Assembly (NCBI RefSeq): GCF_900110135.1
Contig: NZ_FOCO01000020.1
Location: forward strand, 1 to 62,217
DNA: 62,217 bases
Source: Pseudorhodobacter antarcticus
Lineage (GTDB): Bacteria; Pseudomonadota; Alphaproteobacteria; Rhodobacterales; Rhodobacteraceae
Direction of reading: 5' to 3'
Positions 10,139 through 18,661 of the stretch are shown piece after piece. The first letter of the stretch is position 1. The number at the start of each line of letters is the position of its first letter. The notes beneath the pieces are model-generated. The model was not told the origin of the DNA. It saw only the letters and a program-made list of their open reading frames with translations, and made no database searches. Both the position numbers and the translations under genes were made by a program.

Positions 10139-10930
10139 TTATCCGTAGACCGTGGCGACCAGATCGCGCAGGGCGGTCTGAACATCAGCATCATCGCTTA
10201 ACGGTTCAATGATCGCGGCTTCAATCGCTTGGGGGATTGCCATGCCGCCCGCCATCAAAGTGGCGGCATAGATCAGCAGGCGGGTGGAGACACCTTCCTC
10301 GAGGTCCATGCCGGATAGGGCGCGGATATGGCCCGCAAGCCGAACCAGAGGGGCCACGCGCGCAGCATCCAGCCCGCTTTCACGGACCACCACGGCCAGT
10401 TCCAGATCGGGTTTGGGAAAGTCGAATGTGACTGAAAGGAAGCGTTGCCGCGTGCTCGGCTTCATCCGTTTCAGCACGTTTTGATAGCCGGGGTTATAGC
10501 TGGCCACCAGCATAAAGCCTGCGGGGGCGACCAGCTCCTCTCCCGTGCGGTCAATCATCAGGGTGCGGCGATTGTCGGTTAGGGGGTGCAAGACGACCGT
10601 TACATCTTTGCGCGCCTCAATCACCTCATCCAGATAGCAGATCCCCCCCTCCCGCACGGCGCGGGTCAGGGGACCATCGACCCAAACGGTTTCGCCACCT
10701 TTCAGCAGGTAGCGCCCGATAAGGTCGGCGGCGGACAGATCATCATGACAGGCCACGGTGAACAAAGGTTTGCCCAGTGTGGCGGCCATATGTTCGACAA
10801 ACCGGGTTTTGCCACAGCCGGTCGGCCCCTTCAAAAGAAGGGGCAAACCATGTGTATGGGCCATCGTAAACAGCGCACATTCGCGGCCAGAGGGGGCATA
10901 GTGGGGGATGGTTTGTGCAAGATCTTTCAT
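10139..10930 (-). CDS. norQ: NorQ, MoxR-type AAA+ ATPase
   Basis: Walker A GPTGCGKT and Walker B-like ICYLDEVIEA are visible, as is the arginine-rich MKPSTRQRF segment typical of the NorQ/CbbQ group of MoxR ATPases. It partners with NorD to mature the NO reductase. Three in-frame ATGs (10936, 10933, 10930) follow the end of norB. The last has AGGGGA at the best distance, giving 263 residues. The first would overlap the norB stop as ATGA. Confidence 0.9.
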   Translation of the reverse strand: MKDLAQTIPHYAPSGRECALFTMAHTHGLPLLLKGPTGCGKTRFVEHMAATLGKPLFTVACHDDLSAADLIGRYLLKGGETVWVDGPLTRAVREGGICYLDEVIEARKDVTVVLHPLTDNRRTLMIDRTGEELVAPAGFMLVASYNPGYQNVLKRMKPSTRQRFLSVTFDFPKPDLELAVVVRESGLDAARVAPLVRLAGHIRALSGMDLEEGVSTRLLIYAATLMAGGMAIPQAIEAAIIEPLSDDADVQTALRDLVATVYG

Positions 10931-10932
10931 CA

Positions 10933-12282
10933 TCATTCCCCTGGCATGGTGACGGCAGGGCCGGGTTCGATAATCTCGCGGTTGCGGATCACCAGCTGCG
11001 AATAGATGAACAACAGCGCACCGATCACCACCGCAATCCCCGCGCCAAAGCGCATTATATAAAAGATCGACAAGCTGTCTTGGACATCCATGTAATAATC
11101 GCCCACAACCCTTTGCATATGGGTTTGGATGGTGCCTGCGAATGTCAAAACAAAGGTCATAAAGGCCATGCCGCCGGTCATTAGCCAAAAGCTGACCATG
11201 TTCAGCACTTGGTTATAAGGCTGGCGGCCCCGCAGCAGTGGAAACGCATAGGTAAAGATCGCAAGGTTCAAGGCCACATAAGCGCCATAGAACGACAGGT
11301 GCCCGTGGGCGGCTGTGATCTGTGTGCCGTGGGAATAGAAGTTAACCCCGTGCAGCGTGTGCAAGAACCCCCAGACACCTGCGCCAAAGAAAGCAACGGT
11401 GCTGGACCCCAGCGACCACAAAAGGGCAGCTTTGTTGGGGTGGTTGCGCTTGCCCTTCCAGACCATGATGAAGGCGAAAGACATCATCAAGAAAAACGGG
11501 ATAACCTCAAACGTGGAGAAGATGGAGCCGACCCACTGCCAGTAACCGGGCAGACCAATCCAGTAAAAATGGTGGCCTGTGCCGAGGATGCCGCTGAACA
11601 ATGCCGTGGCGACGATGACGTAAAGCCATTTTTCGACCACTTCACGGTCCACGCCTGTCAGCTTTAGCAGTAAAAAGGCAAGGATTGCGGCCATGACCAA
11701 TTCCCAAGTCGCTTCCACCCACAGGTGAACCACGAACCACCAGTACATTTTGTCCAAGCTGAGGTTATCGGGGTTGATGAAGGCAAACACCCACAGCAAG
11801 GACAACAGCCACAGGCCCATCAACAAAACGTTGGTAATCGCGGTTTTTTTGCCCGCAAGCACCGTCATTGAGATGTTGAACAGAAAAATAAGTGCGGCGA
11901 CCAAGATGCCGAATTTGACCCAAAGCGGTTGTTCCAGAAATTCGCGCCCGCCGTGGATGCCGACGAGGTAGCTGCCAACGGCCCCAAGCGTGCCGACCAC
12001 CAAGATAATCAGTTGCAGGTAGGCGAGTTTAACCGAATAAATCTCACGCTCCGATTCCTCGGGGACCATAAAATAGGCAGCCCCGAAAAAGCCGAGCAAC
12101 AGCCAGACGATGAGGGCGTTGGTGTGGATCATGCGGATAATGTTGAAGGGCAGGATTTCGGACAAGAAGTTGGGGGAGACATAAATCCACCCCGCCAACA
12201 GCCCGCCAAGGACCTGAATTCCAAACAGCCCCATCGCTGCAAGAAAGTACCAGTAGGCCACTCTTTGTGTTTGATATTTCAT
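10933..12282 (-). CDS. norB: NorB, nitric oxide reductase large subunit
   Basis: 449 residues with about twelve membrane helices. This is the cytochrome c-dependent NO reductase catalytic subunit, which reduces 2 NO to N2O at a heme b3/non-heme iron site. Conserved His regions are seen in HTNALIVWLLLG, GTGHHFYWIG and HGHLSFYGAY. The length fits cNorB and not the longer quinol type. It follows norC by 69 bp. A small cell-membrane partner (NorC) is encoded upstream, as required. Confidence 0.95.
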   Translation of the reverse strand: MKYQTQRVAYWYFLAAMGLFGIQVLGGLLAGWIYVSPNFLSEILPFNIIRMIHTNALIVWLLLGFFGAAYFMVPEESEREIYSVKLAYLQLIILVVGTLGAVGSYLVGIHGGREFLEQPLWVKFGILVAALIFLFNISMTVLAGKKTAITNVLLMGLWLLSLLWVFAFINPDNLSLDKMYWWFVVHLWVEATWELVMAAILAFLLLKLTGVDREVVEKWLYVIVATALFSGILGTGHHFYWIGLPGYWQWVGSIFSTFEVIPFFLMMSFAFIMVWKGKRNHPNKAALLWSLGSSTVAFFGAGVWGFLHTLHGVNFYSHGTQITAAHGHLSFYGAYVALNLAIFTYAFPLLRGRQPYNQVLNMVSFWLMTGGMAFMTFVLTFAGTIQTHMQRVVGDYYMDVQDSLSIFYIMRFGAGIAVVIGALLFIYSQLVIRNREIIEPGPAVTMPGE

Positions 12283-12351
12283 GATTTGTTTCCTTTTTGC
12301 GCGTGATTTTTCCGAAAATCGGTTCTCCCGTTTCGGGTCACGCTTGTCCCA

Positions 12352-12804
12352 TCAACCCGCATCGTTGGGCGGCCAACCCTGCGTGTCGGTTTGGTCGGCC
12401 CAGCGGAAAAATTCTGCCAGCCCACGAATTTCGGCGTCGGTCAGATTGAATTGTGGCATTTGGCGACGCCCCTCAATGCCGCTGGGCTGCGCCTCCATCC
12501 AGCCTTTGAGGGTGTCGAATGCATCCTCGGGGTCGTCCTGCACGCCCCAGCGGGTCATCACATTGCCAACCTCGGGCGCGAAATACGCACCTTCGCCGTG
12601 CAATGTGTGGCAGTTGATGCAGGAATGGCGTTCCCAGACATGCTTGCCAAGGATGACCTCTTCGCTGAGTGGCATGCCGGCGGTTGACACCTCCACCACA
12701 TATTTATGGCTTTGCGCTGTCAGGATGATGAACACCACGACAAAGAAGATAGACCCCCCATAGAAGATGTTACGCGCCCTTGATTTTGTAAGAAATTCTG
12801 CCAT
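12352..12804 (-). CDS. norC: NorC, cytochrome c subunit of nitric oxide reductase
   Basis: 150 residues with an N-terminal membrane anchor (NIFYGGSIFFVVVFIILTA), a single heme-binding CINCH, and a distal methionine in MPQFNLTD. It delivers electrons from periplasmic cytochrome c or pseudoazurin to NorB. It is the first gene of the nor operon. A TTG-N8-CAA box lies 62 bp upstream of the start, so control by an NnrR-type NO-responsive activator is likely. Confidence 0.95.
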   Translation of the reverse strand: MAEFLTKSRARNIFYGGSIFFVVVFIILTAQSHKYVVEVSTAGMPLSEEVILGKHVWERHSCINCHTLHGEGAYFAPEVGNVMTRWGVQDDPEDAFDTLKGWMEAQPSGIEGRRQMPQFNLTDAEIRGLAEFFRWADQTDTQGWPPNDAG

Positions 12805-12865
12805 GTCACGGCCCCCATTCAGTGAATACCTGTAAGGGGGATACACCGCGACACCGCAGCCAAGT

Positions 12866-12879
12866 TTGCGCCAGCGCAA
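12866..12879 (-). promoter_or_regulatory. NnrR/FNR-type box upstream of norC
   Basis: The perfect palindrome TTGCGCCAGCGCAA fits the TTG-N8-CAA pattern, and specifically the TTGCG-N4-CGCAA form described for NnrR in Rhodobacter. It is 62 bp from the norC start, the right distance for an activator site. Confidence 0.75.
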
Positions 12880-12971
12880 CATTCGCGCTGTTTGGCTTGT
12901 TTATGGGGGGCGGTTTGGCGGTGCCGGTATGGGAGTGATTTACGGGGTTTTGCGCGGATTTTGGGCCAAGA

Positions 12972-13724
12972 TCACTCCGTTTGGGGGGCTTGCCGGGTTT
13001 TGCGGCGCGCGCGGATGTCGTTTGCCAGATCAATGGTATAGGACGCAAGCGTGGCAAGGGCGGTTTCGGCCGCGTGGGCGTCGTGCGCTTCAATCGCTGT
13101 GGCGATGTCGGCGTGCAGGGCGATGATGCGGGTGCGCGACCGGGCGGTAAAAGTGATCATGTTCATCAAGGGCTGCATCGCTTCGACAGCGCCGGCGAGT
13201 TGATAAGACAGCACGGGGTTGTGCGCGCCATCGACCAGCGCACGGTGAAAGGCGACATCGGAGGCGCAGAACCCTTGGTCGCTGAGGCCGGGTTGCGATT
13301 GGCGGTGAATTTCTGCGCGCATGGTGGCGAGGTGGTCATTGCTGCGGCGCTGGGCCGAAAGGGGGATGCAAGCGCGTTCGAGGGCATAGCGCGCCTCGCA
13401 GGCTGTTTCAAAATCAACTTCGTTCATCGACAAAAGGAGGGTGGAAGTGGTGATTTGTTGGCCATACGCCTCTTCAAACGACAGGCGGTTCACGAAGGCG
13501 CCGCCGGTGGCACCGCGCTGGGTGCGGATCAGGTTTTGGGCGGCCAGTCGTTTCAGCGCCTCGCGGATGGTGGGGCGAGAGACCCCGAAACTGTCAGCAA
13601 GCTCTTGTTCAGACGGCAAGCGTTGATCGACCAGCAGGCGGCCCGCGATGATGGCGTCGCGCAGGGCGGCGGAAATGCGCAGGGACAATTCGCCTTCAGC
13701 GGCCATGGGGTAGGGGTGGGTCAT
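12972..13724 (-). CDS. GntR/FadR-family regulator, probable DMSP-operon repressor
   Basis: 250 residues. The N-terminal winged helix reads LPSEQELADSFGVSRPTIREALKRL. The C-terminal all-helical FCD ligand-binding domain has a DVAFHRALVDGAHN motif. In Ruegeria a GntR regulator beside dmdA-acuI represses that operon and responds to acrylate or acryloyl-CoA. The divergent position here and the intervening operator-like site suggest the same role (inference). It lies just downstream of the nor promoter region but on the same strand, so it is not part of the nor operon. Confidence 0.75.
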   Translation of the reverse strand: MTHPYPMAAEGELSLRISAALRDAIIAGRLLVDQRLPSEQELADSFGVSRPTIREALKRLAAQNLIRTQRGATGGAFVNRLSFEEAYGQQITTSTLLLSMNEVDFETACEARYALERACIPLSAQRRSNDHLATMRAEIHRQSQPGLSDQGFCASDVAFHRALVDGAHNPVLSYQLAGAVEAMQPLMNMITFTARSRTRIIALHADIATAIEAHDAHAAETALATLASYTIDLANDIRARRKTRQAPQTE

Positions 13725-13751
13725 GCGGGTCCTGACGCTGTAGGGTTTTAT

Positions 13752-13762
13752 ATGTCTTACAA
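13752..13762. promoter_or_regulatory. Candidate GntR/FadR operator
   Basis: ATGTCTTACAA contains the inverted repeat TGT-N3-ACA and matches the FadR-subfamily pattern (T.GT...AC.A) at five of six positions. It lies between the divergent regulator gene and the DUF2182-dmdA operon, followed by an AT-rich stretch suitable for a promoter. Confidence 0.45.
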
Positions 13763-13859
13763 TTAAATGTTTGACATTTGGCGGGTGTCAGGGAAATCTA
13801 GGGGCAAGCGGCGCACCCGTCTAGGGGTGTCCTGCGATTCCCTTTTTCTGGGTGGCTGC

Positions 13860-14663
13860 ATGGCGTTTTTGTCCCCTTCCCCTTTGCGCGGTTTGGCTGG
13901 TTTGAACCGGGCGGCGCTGGCATGGATTGGGTTTTATGCGGCGGTGCTGGCGGCGTGGCTGGCGGTGTTTGCGATGGCGGTGCAAAACCCGGCGCAAGGC
14001 CTTGGCGATATGCCCGCCGATTTTTGGGCATCTTTGTGCATCGCGGCGGGGCAGGCGGAATTTTTGCCTTTGGTTGCGATGTGGGCGATTATGTCGATGG
14101 CGATGATGCTGCCAACATTCGTGCCCGCGCTGCGGTGTTTTATGGACCTGTCGCACAGCGGGGCGGCGGATGGGCGCGGGGCGGTGGCGTTGGTGGCGGG
14201 TTATCTGGTCGTGTGGCTGGGCGCATCCGTGATGGGTGCTGGGGCGCAGTATTTTGCATCAGGCGCGGGGCTGGTGGGCATGACCGGGGCCAGCGTTTCG
14301 GGCTGGTTTACCGCGTTGTTGCTGCTGGGCGCAGGGGCGTATCAATTCACGCCCTTGAAAGAGGCGTGTTTGGCCAAGTGCCGGATGCCATTGACCTTTT
14401 TCATGGAGCGCTGGCAGCCGGGGGCGGCCCATGCGGGGCGGATGGGCGTGCAATTGGGTGTTTTGTGCCTTGGCTGTTGCTGGGCGCTGATGGCGCTGGG
14501 GTTCGTGGGCGGCACGATGAATTTGGTCTGGATGGGGCTTGCGACCTTGTTCATGACGCTGGAAAAACTGCCCGATATTGGCCGAATTTTGACGCGACCG
14601 ATGGGGTATTTCTTGATTGCTGCGGGGGTGATTGTCGCCCTGCGCAGCCTTGTAACGGGGTGA
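13860..14663 (+). CDS. DUF2182 membrane protein
   Basis: 267 residues with about seven membrane helices. The family is described as predicted metal-binding integral membrane proteins. Features seen include MWAIMSMAMMLPTFVPALRCF, FTPLKEACLAKCRMP and GVLCLGCCWALMAL, rich in Met and Cys, in line with metal binding. An open frame extends upstream to 13767 but has no support there. The stop is 12 bp before the DUF1326 gene, a usual partner of this family. What is uncommon is that both lie upstream of dmdA in one operon. Confidence 0.75.
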   Translation: MAFLSPSPLRGLAGLNRAALAWIGFYAAVLAAWLAVFAMAVQNPAQGLGDMPADFWASLCIAAGQAEFLPLVAMWAIMSMAMMLPTFVPALRCFMDLSHSGAADGRGAVALVAGYLVVWLGASVMGAGAQYFASGAGLVGMTGASVSGWFTALLLLGAGAYQFTPLKEACLAKCRMPLTFFMERWQPGAAHAGRMGVQLGVLCLGCCWALMALGFVGGTMNLVWMGLATLFMTLEKLPDIGRILTRPMGYFLIAAGVIVALRSLVTG

Positions 14664-14675
14664 AGGGAGACACCA

Positions 14676-15299
14676 ATGGCGCTGGATTTGCCGGAATGGA
14701 CGATGAAGGGGGAGCTGATCCTCAACTGCAATTGCACGGTGTTTTGCCCGTGCGTGGTGAGTTTGGGCAAACACCCACCGACCGAAGGCTATTGCCAAGC
14801 CTGGGTTGGCGTGCGGGTGGATGAGGGGCATTACGATGGTGAGGACCTTTCGGGGCTGAACATCGGGCTGATTATGGACATTCCGGGCAATATGGGGCGC
14901 GGCAATTGGAAAGCGGCGGCGTATATTGATGAGCGGGCCAGCGACAAAGCCTATGACGGCTTGGTTCGGATTTTTTCGGGCAAGGCGCGGGGCACCACGG
15001 GGTTGTTTGGCGTGATGGTGTCCGAGTTTTTGGGCGCGGAACGGTCCCCTGTGAGTTATGTGACCGAAGGCAAGACGCGGCATTTGGTGGTGGGTAAAAA
15101 GATCAATGGCTCGATTACGCCTGTGACGGGCAAGAACCCGGACGCCGAAATTGTGGTGACCAATACCGAATACTGGATGGGGGCCGATATTACGGTCGCG
15201 CAGGCCGACAAAGGCCGGGTGCGGGCCTATGGCCGCGTGTGGGATTTCGACGGGCGGTCCGCCGAGATTTGTCAGATTGATTGGAAAGGTCCGCGGTAA
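14676..15299 (+). CDS. DUF1326 protein
   Basis: 207 residues, soluble. The N-terminal motif LILNCNCTVFCPCVVS (three clustered cysteines) is the family signature, and GxxPTEGYCQAW follows. The function is unknown; genes of this family are typically paired with DUF2182 membrane proteins, which suggests joint handling of a metal or thiol ligand (inference). The stop TAA abuts the ATG of dmdA, so translation is probably coupled. Confidence 0.75.
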   Translation: MALDLPEWTMKGELILNCNCTVFCPCVVSLGKHPPTEGYCQAWVGVRVDEGHYDGEDLSGLNIGLIMDIPGNMGRGNWKAAAYIDERASDKAYDGLVRIFSGKARGTTGLFGVMVSEFLGAERSPVSYVTEGKTRHLVVGKKINGSITPVTGKNPDAEIVVTNTEYWMGADITVAQADKGRVRAYGRVWDFDGRSAEICQIDWKGPR

Positions 15300-16400
15300 A
15301 TGGCAACGATTGCACCCTCACGCCGGGTTCGGCGCACCCCGTTTTCGGCGGGCGTAGAGGCTGCGGGGGTAAAGGGGTATACGGTTTACAACCGCATGCT
15401 GCTGCCCACCGTTTTTGAAAGCATCACCGCCGATTATCGCCACCTGAAGGACCATGTGCAGGTTTGGGATGTGGCCGTTGAGCGGCAGGTGGAGGTGCGC
15501 GGCCCGGATGCGGCGCGATTGATGCAAATGCTGACGCCGCGCGATTTGCGGGGGATGCTGCCGGGGCAATGCTATTATGTGCCGATGGTGGATGAAACCG
15601 GGGGCATGCTGAATGACCCGGTGGCGGTGAAGCTGGCCGAAGATCGGTATTGGATTTCGATCGCGGACAGTGATTTGCTGCTGTGGGTCAAGGCGGTGGC
15701 GCTGGGGTTCCGGCTGGACGTGTTGGTGGATGAGCCGGACGTCTCGCCGCTGGCTGTGCAGGGGCCGAAAGCCGACGATTTGATGGCGCGGGTGTTTGGC
15801 GAGGAGATACGCCACGTGCGGTTTTTCCGCTTTGGTTGGTTCGACTTTCAAGGCCGCAGTTTGGCGATTGCGCGGTCGGGCTATTCCAAACAAGGCGGGT
15901 TTGAGATTTACGTCGATGGCACCGACATCGGGATGCCGCTGTGGGACGCGCTGTTTGCGGCGGGCGAGGATTTGGGCGTGCGCGCAGGTTGCCCAAATTT
16001 GATCGAGCGGATTGAGGGCGGTTTGCTGTCTTATGGCAACGACATGACCCGCGACAACACCCCGCATGAGGCGGGTTTGGGCAAGTTTTGCAACACGCAT
16101 ACGGCGGTGGGTTGCATTGGCCGCGATGCGCTGTTGCGGGTGGCCAAGGAAGGCCCGGTGCAGCAAATTCGCCCCATCGCGATTGGGGGCGACATTCCGC
16201 CGTGCGACCGGGTGTGGCCGCTGATGGCGGGGGGCAAACGGGTGGGGCAGGTGACATCTGCCGCGCGCAGCCCCGATTTTGGGGTGAATGTGGCGATTGG
16301 CATGGTGCGGATGACGCATTGGGATGCGGGTACGGTGCTGGAGGTGGAAACGCCAGACGGGATGCGGCCCGCGACCGTGCAAGACAAATTCTGGATTTGA
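15300..16400 (+). CDS. dmdA: DmdA, dimethylsulfoniopropionate demethylase
   Basis: 366 residues, GcvT-fold tetrahydrofolate-dependent methyltransferase. It transfers a methyl group from DMSP to THF, giving methylmercaptopropionate. Several segments match what I recall of true DmdA as opposed to glycine cleavage T protein: KGYTVYNRMLLPTVFES near the N-terminus, WDVAVERQVEVRG, QMLTPRDLRG, SPLAVQGPKADDLM, ARSGYSKQGGFEIYVDG and CPNLIERIEGGLLSYGND. Length (about 364-370) and the following acuI gene agree. Expressed from the operon beginning at 13860. Confidence 0.92.
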   Translation: MATIAPSRRVRRTPFSAGVEAAGVKGYTVYNRMLLPTVFESITADYRHLKDHVQVWDVAVERQVEVRGPDAARLMQMLTPRDLRGMLPGQCYYVPMVDETGGMLNDPVAVKLAEDRYWISIADSDLLLWVKAVALGFRLDVLVDEPDVSPLAVQGPKADDLMARVFGEEIRHVRFFRFGWFDFQGRSLAIARSGYSKQGGFEIYVDGTDIGMPLWDALFAAGEDLGVRAGCPNLIERIEGGLLSYGNDMTRDNTPHEAGLGKFCNTHTAVGCIGRDALLRVAKEGPVQQIRPIAIGGDIPPCDRVWPLMAGGKRVGQVTSAARSPDFGVNVAIGMVRMTHWDAGTVLEVETPDGMRPATVQDKFWI

Positions 16401-16412
16401 AGGAGGTTTTTG

Positions 16413-17402
16413 ATGTTCAACGCATTGTTGGTTGAAAAAGACGCAGAGGGCAAAACCCATGCGGCGGTGCGATCCATCGGGATGGACCGTTTGCCCGAAG
16501 GGGACGTGACGGTTGCGGTGGAATTTTCCACGGTCAATTACAAAGACGGGATTTGTGTGGGGCCGGGGGGCGGGTTGGTGCGGACCTATCCGCATGTGCC
16601 GGGGATTGATTTTGCGGGGGTGGTTGAGGCTTCATCGGACCCGCGATATGCGGTTGGCGATAAGGTGATTTGTACTGGCTGGCGCGTGGGCGAGGCGCGT
16701 TGGGGCGGTTATGCGCAAAAAGCGCGGGTGAAGGCCGATTGGCTGGTGCCGCTGCCAGCCGGTTTGACCACGCGCCAAGCGATGGCGGTGGGCACGGCGG
16801 GGTTTACGGCGATGCTGGCAGTCATGGCGTTGGAAGATCATGGGTTGGTGCCGGGCGCGGGCCAGGTGTTGGTTACGGGGGCTGCGGGGGGTGTGGGGTC
16901 TGTGGCAACAGCGATTTTGGCGCATCTGGGGTATGAGGTGGCGGCGGTCACCGGGCGGCCGGAAACGGCGGATTACTTGCGGGGCCTTGGGGCGGCGCAG
17001 ATCGTGGCGCGCGCCGATTTGGCCGAAACCGTAAAGCGCCCGTTGGAGGGCGAGGTTTGGGCCGGATGCATTGACGCGGTCGGCGGGGCCATGTTGGCGC
17101 GCGTGCTGGGGCAGATGAAATACGGGGCGTCCGTTGCGGCGGTGGGCCTTGCGGGGGGGGCGACCTTGCCTGCCAGTGTTATTCCCTTTTTGCTGCGCGG
17201 CGTGAACTTGCTGGGGATTGACAGCGTGATGCGCCCTTATGATGACCGGGTGCGGGCGTGGGACCGGATTGCGCAAGATTTGCCGATGGATAAGTTGGAG
17301 GCGATGGTGCAGCCCGCGACCCTGTCTGATTTGCCGCGCCTTGGGGCGGATATTTTGCAAGGACGGGTCCAAGGCCGCGTTGTGGTCGATGTGAACGCCT
17401 AA
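16413..17402 (+). CDS. acuI: AcuI, acrylyl-CoA reductase (NADPH)
   Basis: 329 residues of the zinc-free MDR family. AcuI reduces acryloyl-CoA to propionyl-CoA and detoxifies acrylate formed from DMSP. Seen: FSTVNYKDGICVGPGG near residue 40, HVPGIDFAGVVE, the nucleotide-binding VTGAAGGVGSVATAIL near residue 155, and FLLRGVNLLGIDSV. The ATG at 16413 has AGGAGG six bases upstream. It ends 13 bp from the convergent FliM-like gene. Confidence 0.92.
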   Translation: MFNALLVEKDAEGKTHAAVRSIGMDRLPEGDVTVAVEFSTVNYKDGICVGPGGGLVRTYPHVPGIDFAGVVEASSDPRYAVGDKVICTGWRVGEARWGGYAQKARVKADWLVPLPAGLTTRQAMAVGTAGFTAMLAVMALEDHGLVPGAGQVLVTGAAGGVGSVATAILAHLGYEVAAVTGRPETADYLRGLGAAQIVARADLAETVKRPLEGEVWAGCIDAVGGAMLARVLGQMKYGASVAAVGLAGGATLPASVIPFLLRGVNLLGIDSVMRPYDDRVRAWDRIAQDLPMDKLEAMVQPATLSDLPRLGADILQGRVQGRVVVDVNA

Positions 17403-17415
17403 ACCTGTATTCCGG

Positions 17416-18441
17416 CTAACCTGTGCGTTGCAAGACAGATGCCAAAGGCAGCATTTGGGCTTGCACGGCAGGGTCCGGTCGGGTGAGGTCGGTTAACTTG
17501 GTGGTTTCCATAAAGCGCACCGCCCGCATCCCGCGATTTTGCCCCAGTTTGCCGCCCGCAAGACGGGTGCCATTCAGCCCTTCGATGTCGATTTTATCTA
17601 AAGCGGCACTGCCCAAGGGCAACGGATCGCCGACTTTCAGGTTCAAGATCATGTCCAGTGGCAGTTTCATGCGGACCAACACGGCGACCAAATCTGCGGT
17701 CGCCTCCATCACTTGGGCGCCCAGAGCGGCTTCAAAAACCATTTCTGCGGCGCGGCTGGGCGGGGCATCGGGGGTTTTGGGGTGGCGTCCCTTGCCATCT
17801 GCGGGCAGCGCCAAAAAAACCTGCCCGGTTTTTGCGCCATTGCCCAGACTGATATCCGCTTGCATCAATTGATAGGTGACATCCTCCAGCAGCAGCGCCA
17901 AAGGGCGCGCATCCTCGAGGAAAGAGGCATAGCGAAAGCCGCTGGTCCAGATGAGGTCGTTGGATTGCAACAGCTCCGCCTCCAGCCCGTCAAGGGCGCG
18001 GTCGATCAGGCTGGACACCATCGCCGCATCGGTGCGGGTGGGGCGGCGCAGCAGGGCGGCGGTGCCACTGACCTTGCCCACCATTTGCATTTCCAAAATT
18101 CCTGCCAACACTTCGGGTGACAGGACCATTAGGCCCAAACCATCCTTTGGCCCTTCCAGCATGACAATCAAAGCGCAGTCGGTTGGCAGATCCAGCAGTT
18201 CATTTAAGGACCGCCGGTTCAGCGATAAGGCTGTCATATCGAGTTCAAGGCCCATTGCATCACGCGCCGCGCGGGCAAATGCCAGCTTCCACGCTTTTGG
18301 AGCTCCTTTTACAACTGTGGGGACGCTGTTCTTGCGTGACTGGCTGATCTTTCGTTTTATGCCGCTTTGTTCCAAGTTCACCCCCGTATCCGACTTTTTC
18401 GTTTTCGCAGAAACAGGTTTCTGATCGGTTAACGCATTCAA
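17416..18441 (-). CDS. FliM/FliN-type flagellar motor switch C-terminal domain protein
   Basis: About 341 residues. A charged N-terminus leads into a FliM-like middle region (LELDMTALSLNRRSLNELL) and a C-terminal SpoA-type domain (VRMKLPLDMILNLKVGDPLPL...GTRLAGGKLGQNRGMRAVRF). Such proteins sit in the flagellar C-ring or in related secretion switches. The open frame runs back into the tRNA at 18514. I therefore chose TTG at 18441, which has AAGGAG just upstream (3-base spacing); internal ATGs are alternatives. It is isolated from other flagellar genes. Confidence 0.65.
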   Translation of the reverse strand: MNALTDQKPVSAKTKKSDTGVNLEQSGIKRKISQSRKNSVPTVVKGAPKAWKLAFARAARDAMGLELDMTALSLNRRSLNELLDLPTDCALIVMLEGPKDGLGLMVLSPEVLAGILEMQMVGKVSGTAALLRRPTRTDAAMVSSLIDRALDGLEAELLQSNDLIWTSGFRYASFLEDARPLALLLEDVTYQLMQADISLGNGAKTGQVFLALPADGKGRHPKTPDAPPSRAAEMVFEAALGAQVMEATADLVAVLVRMKLPLDMILNLKVGDPLPLGSAALDKIDIEGLNGTRLAGGKLGQNRGMRAVRFMETTKLTDLTRPDPAVQAQMLPLASVLQRTG

Positions 18442-18513
18442 ACTCTCCTTGACCCGGTCTGCGCTTGCGCTTAGCAAGATTTTGTCCGAACGGGTGCGCG
18501 TTTGCGTTGTTCC

Positions 18514-18590
18514 GGGCCTGTAGCTCAACTGGTTAGAGCAGGGCGCTCATAACGCCTTGGTTGCGGGTTCAAGTCCTGCCGGGCCTACCA
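18514..18590 (+). tRNA. tRNA with CAT anticodon (tRNA-Ile2 or elongator tRNA-Met)
   Basis: 77 nt with encoded CCA. Acceptor GGGCCTG pairs with CGGGCCT (two G-U pairs). The D arm is TAGCTCAACTGGTTAGAGC, the anticodon loop CTCATAA has CAT at 18548-18550, and the T arm is GCGGG-TTCAAGT-CCTGC. The 1:72 pair excludes initiator tRNA. The sequence resembles alphaproteobacterial isoleucine tRNA read with lysidine, but the two CAT classes cannot be separated by eye. The 3' end is the prophage attachment site and stays intact after integration. Confidence 0.92.
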
Positions 18591-18592
18591 TT
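18573..18592. other. attL core repeat
   Basis: GTCCTGCCGGGCCTACCATT overlaps the last 18 nt of the tRNA plus two bases. The identical sequence recurs at 61846-61865. Flanking bases differ on both sides, so the core is 20 bp. Confidence 0.9.
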
Positions 18593-18636
18593 ACCTTGAT
18601 TTAAGTGTGTTATTTCATGGTGTTACCTCTAAGTGG

Positions 18637-18661
18637 GGCTAACCTTGAAAACGGGTTAGCC
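18637..18661. promoter_or_regulatory. Arm-type integrase or excisionase sites, left
   Basis: GGCTAACC (18637-18644) and GGTTAGCC (18654-18661) are inverted copies of an octamer that also occurs twice inside the right end and once more at 19890-19897. The right copy overlaps the integrase stop codon. Symmetric placement beside both att cores suggests arm sites. Confidence 0.5.

Noticed and set aside
13767-13859. Upstream extension of the DUF2182 gene
   Set aside because: The added residues are charged and unlike the family; the ATG at 13860 directly precedes the first membrane helix region.
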